Both the position numbers and the translations under genes were made by a program. A stretch of 64,000 nucleotides of DNA from assembly GCF_019061125.1 (NCBI RefSeq), contig NZ_JAHQYI010000001.1, forward strand, positions 2,165,921 through 2,229,920. The letters are read 5' to 3'. The notes beneath the pieces are model-generated. The model was not told where the DNA came from. It made no database searches and saw nothing but the letters and a program-made list of their open reading frames with translations. The stretch is from Microbacterium sp. NC79. Its GTDB lineage: Bacteria; Actinomycetota; Actinomycetes; Actinomycetales; Microbacteriaceae. Below, one piece after another: positions 15,433 through 23,903 of the stretch (positions are counted from its first letter, which is position 1; each line of letters begins with the position of its first letter).

Positions 15433-17655
15433 TCATCGGTCGAGGATGGCGCGAGTCGTGGTCTCAGGACGAAGGTCCAGGCGCCGCAACAGCTGCGCGT
15501 TGAGCGCGACGACGATCGTGGACAGCGACATGAGGACGGCGCCGACCGACATCGGCAGCACGAACCCGATAGGGGCGAGGGCACCGGCTGCGAGGGGGAC
15601 GGAGATGAGGTTATAGCCCGCAGCCCACCAGAGGTTCTGTTTCATCTTTCGGTACGCGGCGCGGGACAGTTCGATTACCGAGAGCACGGAGCGGGGGTCG
15701 TCGCTGGCGAGGATGACGCCGGCCGAGGCGATCGCGACATCCGTGCCCGCGCCGATTGCGAGCCCGACGTCGGCTTGGGCGAGTGCGGGAGCGTCATTAA
15801 CACCGTCGCCGACCATCGCGACTTTCCGACCTTCTCGCTGAAGCTCCTGGACCTTCGCGGCCTTGTCTTCTGGACGGACCCCGGCGAAGACCCGGTCGAT
15901 GCCGAGATCTTGAGCGACGGCATGTGCGACGGCCTCTGCGTCTCCGGTGATCATGACCACTTGCACGCCGAGGACGTGGAGCGCATCGACCGCTTCGCGC
16001 GACTCCGAACGCACCTCATCGGCGAGCTTCAACGCACCAATCACACGCCCGTCTTGAATGACGTGGAGGATGATGGCGCCGTCCGTGCGCCAGGCGTCGG
16101 CAATGGGGAGTTCGTCTGCGCCTTCCTCCGTGAGAAGGTGCGGTCCACCGACGCGGATGGTCGACCCGTCGACGGTTGCAGTGACGCCAACCGCGGGAGA
16201 TGAGGTGAAGTCGCGACTTCCGGGCACCGTGAGCTTCTTCTCGGCAGCGGCACGGACAATCGCCTTCGCCAGGGGATGCTCACTGTCGACTTCCGCGGCG
16301 GCCGCCAGCGCAAGCACCTGATCCGCGTCGCCCCCGTCGGTGATCGATACTTCGGAGACGACAGGCTCGCCTTTCGTGAGAGTTCCGGTCTTGTCGAACA
16401 ACACAGTGTCGACAGTGCGCATGCTCTCCAACGCCAGCCGGTCCTTGACGAGGACGCCACCGCGCGCGGCCCGCTCGGTCGCGATCGACACGACTAGCGG
16501 GATGGCCAGACCGAGCGCGTGGGGGCAAGCGATCACCAAGACGGTGATCGTGCGGATGACGGCGGCATCCGGGAATCCCACCAGGGTCCATACGAGCGCG
16601 GTGATGGCCGCAGATCCGAGTGCGAACCAGAACAGCCATCCGGCGGCGGTGTCGGCGAGTCGCTGGGCGCGGGACGAGGAGCTCTGCGCTTCGGTCACCA
16701 GGCGTTGGATGCCGGCGAGGGTGGTGTCATCACCGATCGCAGTGATCTCAACACGCAATCCCGAATCGGTGGCGACAGTGCCCGCTGTGACCGGATCACC
16801 GCTGCCGCGGGTGACCGTGCGAGATTCACCGGTGACCATGGACTCGTCCATCGACGCGCGTCCATCGACAATGCGCCCATCCGCGGGGACGCTGCCTCCG
16901 GGCCGAACGACGACAACATCGCCGACGACAAGGTCGGCGGGTGAGACGACAACGACCTCGCCATTCTCGACCCGTTCCGCCTCATCCGGGAGGAGAGCGG
17001 CCAGAGAGTCGAGGGCGGAGGTGGTCTGGGCGAGGGAGCGCATCTCGATCCAGTGACCGAGCAGCATGATGACGATGAGGAGCGCCAGCTCCCACCAGAA
17101 GTCGAGCTCGTGATGCAACATCCCTAGGGTCGCACCCCACGATGCGAGGAATGCGACCGTGATTGCGAGGCCGATGAGGAGCATCATCCCGGGCTTTCGG
17201 GAGCGGATCTCGCTGACGGCGCCGACGAGGAACGGTTTCCCGCCCCAGACATACATCACCGTTCCCAGCACCGGAGACACCCACATGATCCCGGAGATGT
17301 CCGGGAGAGAATAGCCGAGGATCATCGAGAACATGCCCGACAGCGCAACGGTCGGGACCGCCAGGACGAGCATGATCCAGAACAACCGGCGGAACTGCCC
17401 GACATGGTCGCCGTGCCCCGCATGACCACCGTGCCCCTCGTGGGCCCCGTGAGTGTCGTGCCCTCCATCGGTGCCGTGCGCACCGTGAGACATCGTGTCG
17501 GGATGTGTATGGTGCGAGGAGCCCGATGTCGCGGCATCGGCCACATCCGTATGGGCATGATGCGCCATCTCATGATGGGACTCGTGCTCCGCGGGTGTGT
17601 GGGACTCGTGATGTCCGTCGGTGTGTTCAACGCCGTCGTGGTGCGAGTTACTCAT
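15433..17655 (-). CDS. copB: copper-translocating P-type ATPase, CopB (CPH) type
   Basis: 740-residue membrane ATPase that exports copper. Residues 1-84 are a soluble His-rich tail with about 24 histidines. The core has TGES (275-278), the CPH ion-binding motif (377-379) and DKTGTLT (421-427), plus GDGVNDAPAL. CPH instead of CPC assigns it to P1B-3 (CopB). It lies between the YHS gene and csoR on one strand, under a CsoR box, and its stop is next to csoR. Confidence 0.94.
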   Translation of the reverse strand: MSNSHHDGVEHTDGHHESHTPAEHESHHEMAHHAHTDVADAATSGSSHHTHPDTMSHGAHGTDGGHDTHGAHEGHGGHAGHGDHVGQFRRLFWIMLVLAVPTVALSGMFSMILGYSLPDISGIMWVSPVLGTVMYVWGGKPFLVGAVSEIRSRKPGMMLLIGLAITVAFLASWGATLGMLHHELDFWWELALLIVIMLLGHWIEMRSLAQTTSALDSLAALLPDEAERVENGEVVVVSPADLVVGDVVVVRPGGSVPADGRIVDGRASMDESMVTGESRTVTRGSGDPVTAGTVATDSGLRVEITAIGDDTTLAGIQRLVTEAQSSSSRAQRLADTAAGWLFWFALGSAAITALVWTLVGFPDAAVIRTITVLVIACPHALGLAIPLVVSIATERAARGGVLVKDRLALESMRTVDTVLFDKTGTLTKGEPVVSEVSITDGGDADQVLALAAAAEVDSEHPLAKAIVRAAAEKKLTVPGSRDFTSSPAVGVTATVDGSTIRVGGPHLLTEEGADELPIADAWRTDGAIILHVIQDGRVIGALKLADEVRSESREAVDALHVLGVQVVMITGDAEAVAHAVAQDLGIDRVFAGVRPEDKAAKVQELQREGRKVAMVGDGVNDAPALAQADVGLAIGAGTDVAIASAGVILASDDPRSVLSVIELSRAAYRKMKQNLWWAAGYNLISVPLAAGALAPIGFVLPMSVGAVLMSLSTIVVALNAQLLRRLDLRPETTTRAILDR

Positions 17656-17728
17656 GGATCGATCCTCCTCGAAATAGTGACGCTAAACAGGGGTGTTTGG
17701 TAGCGAGTACCGCGGGGGTGGTGCGTGT

Positions 17729-17989
17729 TCAGGCGGCGGCAACGTACTTGGCGGGGTCCGCGTCGAAGCGGGGGCCGCATGCTGCGCAGCAGAAGTAGTA
17801 GCGGGCGCCCTCGTAGTCACGGAACAGGCCCGCGGCTTCTGCGTCTGCTTTGACGACGGTGCTGCCGACCATCACCGGGCATTCAGCGAGCTCGTCCGCG
17901 GGTGGGGCGAGCAGATCCTTGCGCCCATCGGCCGCGACCGCCACGTGGCTGTTGTGGCTGCAGCAGGATCCAGCGGGGGAATCGGACAT
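17729..17989 (-). CDS. YHS-domain metal-binding protein
   Basis: 86-residue protein with a YHS domain (CPVMVGSTV ... YYFCCAACGPRFDADPAKY), a small fold common in copper and heavy-metal operons and thought to bind metal through its cysteines. The N-terminus adds SCCSHNSH, another thiol/imidazole cluster. The ATG at 17989 follows AGAGGAAA. A longer frame to 18145 is rejected because it would cover the CsoR box. First gene of the copper operon. Confidence 0.85.
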   Translation of the reverse strand: MSDSPAGSCCSHNSHVAVAADGRKDLLAPPADELAECPVMVGSTVVKADAEAAGLFRDYEGARYYFCCAACGPRFDADPAKYVAAA

Positions 17990-18039
17990 ATTGTTTTCCT
18001 CTTTCAGGCTTGCGGCTCGACTCTGACACGCACAACCGT

Positions 18040-18056
18040 ATACCCCTCGGGGGTAT
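18040..18056. promoter_or_regulatory. CsoR operator
   Basis: ATACCCC-TCG-GGGGTAT is a near-ideal CsoR box (C-tract/G-tract palindrome ending in AT-rich flanks). It lies between the YHS-copB-csoR operon (minus) and the DUF6153 gene (plus), and overlaps a TATACG -10-like hexamer on the minus strand. It could control both directions. Confidence 0.85.
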
Positions 18057-18225
18057 TCCTGTAGAGTGAGCGGAACAGGCTTCACCATCATCGCGTGACG
18101 GTTTGGTGAGTGAGATCCGCTCATTGTGTCAGACCCATCACTCAACCGTCGGCGGTGGGCATCTCCCCAGGGTGTTCGTGAAGTTGGTGGTGTTAGCGTG
18201 GGAGAAGGAACGGAGGGCCGAGCAT

Positions 18226-18666
18226 ATGCAGATCACGCTACGCATCGCGCGTCAGCAGCTATCGTTGCGTGCCCTGTTGCTGATCGCCGGTGCCGCACTC
18301 ATGATCATCGTGGGGCTGCTTGGCATGCACACCTTCAGCGCCGACGTGGCAGGCCACGACGCCCACCATTCCGCGACAGCGTCAACAGCCCCCGAGCACT
18401 CCACCCCGATGGCGGCCACCTCTGACATCAGCGGCGCTATCGCGTGTGATGACACCTGTCTGATGGGAACCGGGCAAAGCCATTCGGACATGGTCACCGC
18501 GTGCGTCCTCGCATTGCTTGCAGCTCTTCTTCTGCTGGTTCGCCCGATGCTTCTGGAGCATCTCGGCCCGCCCCTGCGGGCGCTGGCGTCGTCTTTGCGG
18601 TTGCGGGCTGTGAGCATCCTGCCGCGCACACCCTCACTCATATTCCTTTCGATTAGTCGAACCTGA
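18226..18666 (+). CDS. DUF6153-like membrane protein
   Basis: 146 residues with an N-terminal membrane helix (LRALLLIAGAALMIIVGLLGM), a His/Met-containing outside loop (GHDAHHSATAS ... CDDTCLMG) and a second helix (VTACVLALLAALLLLVRPM). The pattern matches DUF6153, often found beside copper genes in actinobacteria. The ATG at 18226 has GGAGGG upstream. It is divergent from the YHS gene across the CsoR box. The function is unknown; extracytoplasmic metal handling is my inference. Confidence 0.7.
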   Translation: MQITLRIARQQLSLRALLLIAGAALMIIVGLLGMHTFSADVAGHDAHHSATASTAPEHSTPMAATSDISGAIACDDTCLMGTGQSHSDMVTACVLALLAALLLLVRPMLLEHLGPPLRALASSLRLRAVSILPRTPSLIFLSISRT

Positions 18667-18763
18667 TCGGTCATCGTCGGCATCTTGCCGACACCCCGGC
18701 GTCGCCCTCTGCGCGGCGCTGTGTCCACGACCCCTCATATCTACTCATTCGAAGGATTTACTC

Positions 18764-19369
18764 ATGAAGAAGCTTCCCCTTGCCCTCGGCGCTGGCGTGT
18801 TCAGCCTCGCTCTCGTTCTCACCGGCTGCTCTGACGCATCCGCGCCGACAGGCGAGAACACTGCACCGTCGGACACCTCATCGACCGTCACGGCAAACGA
18901 CGCCGATGAGATGTTCGTGACGATGATGATCCCGCATCACCAGCAGGCCATCGAGATGGCCGACATCGTTTTGGCGAAGGATGGACTCGACCCGGCCGTC
19001 GCGGAGCTCGCTCAGCAGATCAAGGATGCCCAAGGCCCGGAAATGGAGCGGATGCTCGGGTGGCTGGACGACTGGGGCGTCGAGTACGAACCCGACGACA
19101 TGGGTGGCATGGACCACGGTTCAATGGACGACTCCGGCGACGGGATGATGTCCGAAGAAGACATGGCAACGCTGGAAGAGGCAGACGCGACGCAAGCGAG
19201 CCGCATCTTCCTCGAGCAGATGATCGTGCACCACGACGGCGCCGTGGATATGGCGCGCACTGCTCTCGAAGACGGTCAAAACCAGGACGTCCTTGACCTT
19301 GCCCAGCAGGTGATCGACGACCAGACCGCCGAGATCTCCACCATGCAGGACCTCCTCAACGAGCTCTGA
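18764..19369 (+). CDS. DUF305 lipoprotein
   Basis: 201-residue predicted lipoprotein: signal peptide with lipobox LTGC (Cys22), a Ser/Thr linker, then two DUF305 ferritin-like halves, each with a paired histidine motif (MMIPHHQQAIEMA near 55 and QMIVHHDGAVDMA near 152). Between them is a Met/His/Asp-rich stretch (MGGMDHGSMDDSGDGMM). DUF305 proteins are common in copper and silver resistance loci; surface metal binding is likely but not shown. Confidence 0.88.
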   Translation: MKKLPLALGAGVFSLALVLTGCSDASAPTGENTAPSDTSSTVTANDADEMFVTMMIPHHQQAIEMADIVLAKDGLDPAVAELAQQIKDAQGPEMERMLGWLDDWGVEYEPDDMGGMDHGSMDDSGDGMMSEEDMATLEEADATQASRIFLEQMIVHHDGAVDMARTALEDGQNQDVLDLAQQVIDDQTAEISTMQDLLNEL

Positions 19370-19375
19370 CACACC

Positions 19376-19409
19376 CCGGGCGGGCCGACACTCGACACGA
19401 CCCGCCCGG
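19376..19409 (+). terminator. GC hairpin after DUF305 gene
   Basis: CCGGGCGGG (19376-19384) pairs exactly with CCCGCCCGG (19401-19409) across a 16-base loop, six bases after the stop. There is no T tract, so terminator activity is uncertain. Confidence 0.45.
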
Positions 19410-19522
19410 CCCCGTCGTAACCTCACACAGCAGGTCTCGACGCGAACCCCCTCTGCCGCGCACCCTACGACCCGTGATCTGCCGTCTCGTAGGGCCCTCT
19501 ACTTACTTCTCTCGGAGCACCA

Positions 19523-20362
19523 ATGAACCGCCTCCTGCCCCTGACCACGCTCACCGCACTCGCTCTCGTTATTACCGGATGCGCCAACACCCCAACCACC
19601 GAACCCGACGCTGCCACACCCCGTATCGAACATGTCCACGGCATCGCCGAAGACCCCCGCGGCACTGACCTGCTCGTCGCCACCCACAACGGCATCTACG
19701 CCGTCACCCCGGACGGGGAGGTCTCCGGCCCCATTGGCGGCCACGACTTCGACGCGATGGGATTCACCATCGCCGAAGACACCTTGTTCGCTTCCGGGCA
19801 CCCCGGCCCCAAAACCGCCGCAGAACTCGGCGCCCCCAACCTCGGCATCATCCAAAGTGACGACTACGGCCAGACCTGGTCACCCGTCGCGCTCAACGGC
19901 AGCACCGATTTCCACGTCCTCACCGCCGGCCCCGACGGCACCCTCTACGGAATCGCGTCCAGCGACATCGAGCTCCTCATCAGCACCGACGGCGGCCACG
20001 AATGGACAGCAGGAGCATCGATCGGAGCGGCAGATCTCGTCGCCACGGACAACGGCATCTACGCCGCAGCCGAAGAAGGACTCCTGCGCAGCGACGACCA
20101 CGGTATGACATTCGTCCCCGTCGAGGGCGCGCCACTGTTATACATGCTCGACGCCCGCCCGGACGGCGTCCTCGTCGGCGTCGGCACGGACGGCGCTCTG
20201 TGGGAACAAGACGCCGACCAGACCTGGCAACGCCTCGAGGCCGTCGACGGTGCTGTTCAGGCCTTCGCCGCGATCGGCGATGAACGAATCGTTCTCGTCG
20301 ACGATCGAGGCATCGTGGACATCATCGCAGATGAGACCACCGTCCTCAGCCCCGCACGGTAG
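19523..20362 (+). CDS. F510_1955-family beta-propeller lipoprotein
   Basis: 279-residue predicted lipoprotein (lipobox VITGC, Cys20) with repeated Asp-box/BNR-like blades (DDYGQTWSPV, TDGGHEWTAG, SDDHGMTFVPV, DADQTWQRL). This suggests a sialidase-like beta-propeller; relatives are catalogued as F510_1955 family glycosylhydrolases, although no enzymatic activity can be read here. The early HVHGIAEDPRG motif is characteristic. It probably forms an operon with the two tiny membrane proteins downstream. Confidence 0.75.
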   Translation: MNRLLPLTTLTALALVITGCANTPTTEPDAATPRIEHVHGIAEDPRGTDLLVATHNGIYAVTPDGEVSGPIGGHDFDAMGFTIAEDTLFASGHPGPKTAAELGAPNLGIIQSDDYGQTWSPVALNGSTDFHVLTAGPDGTLYGIASSDIELLISTDGGHEWTAGASIGAADLVATDNGIYAAAEEGLLRSDDHGMTFVPVEGAPLLYMLDARPDGVLVGVGTDGALWEQDADQTWQRLEAVDGAVQAFAAIGDERIVLVDDRGIVDIIADETTVLSPAR

Positions 20363-20392
20363 GCAACGCTGCACTCTTCGGATCGAGGCATC

Positions 20393-20509
20393 ATGAAACA
20401 GCGAAAGAATCCTCTTAGCACCCTGGTGATCTTCATCACCGCCGCGACCATCGCCCTCATAATCGTGGCGATCGCGAGCTACCTCGCTATCGGGGCGATG
20501 TTCCAATGA
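20393..20509 (+). CDS. 38-aa single-pass membrane protein
   Basis: MKQRKNPLSTL followed by one hydrophobic helix and a short tail. Its TGA overlaps the next ATG (ATGA), strong evidence that it is translated. It begins 30 bases after the beta-propeller gene. Unrecognised; possibly an accessory subunit of a membrane complex. Confidence 0.65.
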   Translation: MKQRKNPLSTLVIFITAATIALIIVAIASYLAIGAMFQ

Positions 20510-20838
20510 CCCCCCGCCTACACCCAGACGGGAGACCCACGGATTCATTGCGGCACCTCCGGCCTCTTGCTGACATCTCGCTGTCCCCGTCTGTAACGAC
20601 ATCGACGGTTCCACATAACGAACGGACGCACCGCCGGCTCGTGCGCCTGGGACGAGTGCTGTTGGTGCTCGGACCGGCGCTCATCATGAGCCACATCCTC
20701 AGCGATACACAGTTTGCTGGCGAGACCGCGGTGTGGACCTACACCCTGGCAAGCTACGACGTCGCTGTCGTCGTCACGATCATTGGAGCAGCACTCACCT
20801 GGCGAACCCCACCCGCCGAGCAGATGCTTAGTAGATGA
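20506..20838 (+). CDS. small two-helix membrane protein, 110 aa
   Basis: Polar, basic N-terminus (about 45 residues), then two membrane helices (VLLVLGPALIMSHIL and VAVVVTIIGAALTW), ending in AEQMLSR. It overlaps the 38-aa gene by ATGA. Not recognised. It is the last gene of the island before native chromosome resumes at the 34-bp palindrome. Confidence 0.6.
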   Translation: MTPRLHPDGRPTDSLRHLRPLADISLSPSVTTSTVPHNERTHRRLVRLGRVLLVLGPALIMSHILSDTQFAGETAVWTYTLASYDVAVVVTIIGAALTWRTPPAEQMLSR

Positions 20839-20982
20839 TCGAGCAGGCACTGGCCACTGCGATCTTCTGCGCCCGTTTATCGTCGTCGTCATCTGGACTG
20901 GGGTCGGATAGTTCCCGAATTGTGCACTCTTGAACAATCGTCACTACCAGTAGAGGCGGAACCGCGGGGCCACGCAACAAAG

Positions 20983-21016
20983 AAGCGGGGCGGAACCATA
21001 TGGTTCCGCCCCGCTT
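20983..21016. terminator. 34-bp perfect palindrome, bidirectional terminator
   Basis: AAGCGGGGCGGAACCA-TA-TGGTTCCGCCCCGCTT is symmetric throughout (34 bases), giving a strong hairpin for both the island's last gene (+) and the aldehyde dehydrogenase (-). The centre consists of two facing copies of the genome's iterated octamer CGGAACCA. Confidence 0.85.
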
Positions 21017-21034
21017 AAAGCTCGCGTCAGCGCG

Positions 21035-22399
21035 TCATGCGACGCGGATGAGCTTCTTGTTGACGAACTCTTCCGCCGCGAGCGAGCCCATTTCGCGGGC
21101 CGTGCCGGAGCGCTTCACGCCGCCGAACGGTAGCTCAGGCGAGTCAGCCAGCACGATGTTGACGTAGACCATGCCGGCTTCGAGGTTGTTTGCGACGCGG
21201 TCGGCCTGCTCGGGGTCGGTCGTGAACACGTACGAGCCGAGGCCGAACGTGGTGTCGTTTGCGAGCGCGACGGCCTCGTTTTCGTCGGCGACGCGGTACA
21301 CGACGCCGGCCGGGCCGAAGAGCTCTTCGCCGTACACGTTCATGTCGCTCGTGACGTCGGTGAGAACGGTCGGCTCGAAGAACGCGCCGTCACGCTTGCC
21401 ACCGGTCACCACGCGTGCACCCTGCGCGACAGCCGTGTCGATCTGCTCCTGCAGACGCTCGGCCGCAGCCAGCGACGACAGCGGGCCGAGCACGGTGTCG
21501 TCTTCGAGCGGGTCGCCGACGGTGGCCTCAGCCATCTTCGCGGCGAACTTCTCGAGGAACTCCTCGTACAGGTCGGCAACAACGATGAAGCGCTTCGCGC
21601 CGTTGCACGACTGGCCGGTGTTGTCCAGACGTGCATCGGTTGCCATCTGCGCGACGCCGTCAAGGTCGTCGGTGGAGAGCACGATGAACGGGTCGGAGCC
21701 ACCGAGTTCCAGCGCCACCTTCTTGAGGTGACGACCAGCGATCTCGGCAACGGCAGCGCCCGCACGCTCCGAACCGGTCAGCGAGACACCCTGAACACGC
21801 GGGTCGGCGATGATCGTCGCCGCCTGGTCGTTCGTGGCGTACACGTTGACGTACGTACCCTCAGGAAAGCCCGCGTCGAGGAAGATCTTCTCGATTGCGG
21901 CGGCCGACTCGGGGCACTGCGGAGCGTGCTTCAAGATGATCGTGTTGCCGTTCACGATATTCGGGGCGGCAAAGCGAGCAACCTGGTAGTACGGGAAGTT
22001 CCACGGCATGATGCCGAGGAGCACCCCGAGCGGGGCACGGCGAATGACGGCCGTGCCCTCCCCCAGAATGTCGATCGGCGTATCTGCCGTGAATTTCTCC
22101 GCGTTGTCTGCGTTGTATTCGATGATGTCGGCGGCAAAGTCGACCTCACCGAGCGCACCCTCGCGGGTCTTGCCCATTTCGCGCACGATGATGTCAGCGA
22201 GCTCCTCACGGCGCTCACGGTGCAGTTCTGCAACGCGACGCAGGAGTGCGCCTCGTTCGGCTGCGGTCGAGGTGCGGGCCCAGCCGGTGTAGGCGGCGTG
22301 GGCAGTGGCGATGGCGTGCTCGACTTCGGCGTCGGTCGCTACCGGGTAGCTGGCAAGAGTTTCGCCGGTTGCCGGGTTGATGACGGTGTAGTCACTCAT
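21035..22399 (-). CDS. NAD(P)-dependent aldehyde/succinate-semialdehyde dehydrogenase, 454 aa
   Basis: Aldehyde dehydrogenase superfamily. The catalytic Cys is in NTGQSCNGAKRF, the general base Glu in ALELGGSDPF, and the cofactor loop in MPWNFPYYQ. The length suits the short GabD-like branch (YneI type). Last in the putrescine operon, it could oxidise 4-aminobutanal or succinate semialdehyde; the sequence does not settle which. AAAGGA precedes the ATG. Confidence 0.9.
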   Translation of the reverse strand: MSDYTVINPATGETLASYPVATDAEVEHAIATAHAAYTGWARTSTAAERGALLRRVAELHRERREELADIIVREMGKTREGALGEVDFAADIIEYNADNAEKFTADTPIDILGEGTAVIRRAPLGVLLGIMPWNFPYYQVARFAAPNIVNGNTIILKHAPQCPESAAAIEKIFLDAGFPEGTYVNVYATNDQAATIIADPRVQGVSLTGSERAGAAVAEIAGRHLKKVALELGGSDPFIVLSTDDLDGVAQMATDARLDNTGQSCNGAKRFIVVADLYEEFLEKFAAKMAEATVGDPLEDDTVLGPLSSLAAAERLQEQIDTAVAQGARVVTGGKRDGAFFEPTVLTDVTSDMNVYGEELFGPAGVVYRVADENEAVALANDTTFGLGSYVFTTDPEQADRVANNLEAGMVYVNIVLADSPELPFGGVKRSGTAREMGSLAAEEFVNKKLIRVA

Positions 22400-22415
22400 C
22401 TCTGGTCCTTTCAGA

Positions 22416-23879
22416 TCAGCTGATGGGGATCAGCGTGTACTTCGTCGATAGGTATTCGTGGATGCCCTCGGCGCCGCCCTCACGGCCGATGCCGGACTGC
22501 TTAACGCCACCAAACGGAGCCGCTGCGTTGGATACAACGCCCACATTGAGGCCCATCATGCCGGTCTCAAGCGCCTCGATCATGCGGTGACCGCGAGCCA
22601 GGTCTTCGGTGAAGACATACGACACCAGGCCGTACTCGGTGTTGTTTGCGAGGCGCACCGCTTCTTCTTCGGTTTCGAACGTGGCAATGGCCAGCACCGG
22701 CCCGAAGATCTCCTCACGGAGAATCGCGGAACCATCGGCGACGTCGGTGAGGACGGTGGGCTCGTAGAACGAGCCGTCGCCTGCAACAACCTTGCCGCCG
22801 GTGGCGAGGGTCGCGCCCCGTGAAACCGCGTCCTGCACCAGCTCATCTGCCTTGGCGACCGCGTCGTTATCGATCAGCGGGCCGATCTCGACGCCGTCTT
22901 CTGTGCCGCGACCGATCTTCATCGCGTTGACCTGTTCGGTCACGCGGCGAGCGAACTCGTCCTTGACCGAGGAATGCACGATGAAGCGGTTGGCTGCGGT
23001 GCAGGCCTGGCCGATGTTGCGGAACTTCGCGGCCATCGCTCCGGTGACAGCCTTGTCCAGGTCAGCGTCTTCGAAGACCACGAACGGGGCGTTGCCGCCG
23101 AGTTCCATCGAGACGCGCAGCACGCCCTCGGCGGCCTGTGCAATGAGCTTGCGACCCACCTCGGTCGAGCCGGTGAAGGAGAGCTTGCGCAGGCGCGGGT
23201 CGGCGATGATCGGAGCCGACAGCGCCGACGAACGCGACGTCTGCACAACGTTGACGACACCGGCAGGAACACCGGCTTCTTCCAGCAGCTGCGTGAAGAA
23301 GATCGTGGTGAGCGGCGTCAGGGCCGGCGGCTTGATGACGACGGTGCAACCCGCCGCGAGCGCCGGAGCGATCTTGCGCGTTGCCATCGCGAACGGGAAG
23401 TTCCACGGCGTCACGAAGAAGCAGGGCCCAACCGGGCGCTGCGAGACGACCATGTGTCCCGTACCCTCCGGGTTGGTTCCGTATCGGCCCTGAATACGCA
23501 CGGCCTCTTCGCTGAACCAGCGGAGAAACTCGCCACCGTAGTTGACCTCGCCGCGGGCTTCAGACAGCGGCTTGCCCATTTCGAGCGTCATCAGCAGCGC
23601 GAGGTCTTCCTTACGCTCCTGCACGAGGTCGAACGCGCGGCGCAGAATGTCGCTACGGGTGCGGGGAGCTGTTGCCGCCCACGCATCCTGTGCGGCAACA
23701 GCCGCGTCGAGGGCGCGAATGCCATCAGCGGGTGTTGCGTCTGCGATCGAGGCGATGACGTTGTTCGTCGCCGGGTCGTGCACGTCAAAGGTCGCGTTCG
23801 ACTCTGACTGCACCCACGCTCCGTTGATGTACAGACCAGACTGCACGCCTGCCAGCAACTGAGTTTCGCGGTCGCTCAT
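22416..23879 (-). CDS. gabD: succinate-semialdehyde dehydrogenase
   Basis: 487-residue aldehyde dehydrogenase of the GabD branch. It shows TPWNFPFAM, the Glu base in MELGGNAPFVVFEDADLD, the catalytic Cys in GQACTAANRF and the C-terminal KQSGIGREGG. It converts succinate semialdehyde to succinate, the final step of GABA use. AGGAG lies upstream of the ATG. It is 16 bases upstream of the second aldehyde dehydrogenase and 24 bases downstream of the permease gene, all on one strand. Confidence 0.92.
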   Translation of the reverse strand: MSDRETQLLAGVQSGLYINGAWVQSESNATFDVHDPATNNVIASIADATPADGIRALDAAVAAQDAWAATAPRTRSDILRRAFDLVQERKEDLALLMTLEMGKPLSEARGEVNYGGEFLRWFSEEAVRIQGRYGTNPEGTGHMVVSQRPVGPCFFVTPWNFPFAMATRKIAPALAAGCTVVIKPPALTPLTTIFFTQLLEEAGVPAGVVNVVQTSRSSALSAPIIADPRLRKLSFTGSTEVGRKLIAQAAEGVLRVSMELGGNAPFVVFEDADLDKAVTGAMAAKFRNIGQACTAANRFIVHSSVKDEFARRVTEQVNAMKIGRGTEDGVEIGPLIDNDAVAKADELVQDAVSRGATLATGGKVVAGDGSFYEPTVLTDVADGSAILREEIFGPVLAIATFETEEEAVRLANNTEYGLVSYVFTEDLARGHRMIEALETGMMGLNVGVVSNAAAPFGGVKQSGIGREGGAEGIHEYLSTKYTLIPIS

Positions 23880-23903
23880 TGTTTCTCCTGTTCGGATTGG
23901 GGG

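Noticed and set aside
8275..21016. Direct repeats marking island ends
   Set aside because: I compared the regions near 8.3-8.6 kb and 20.8-21.0 kb and saw no convincing matching repeat, so I set no attachment sites.
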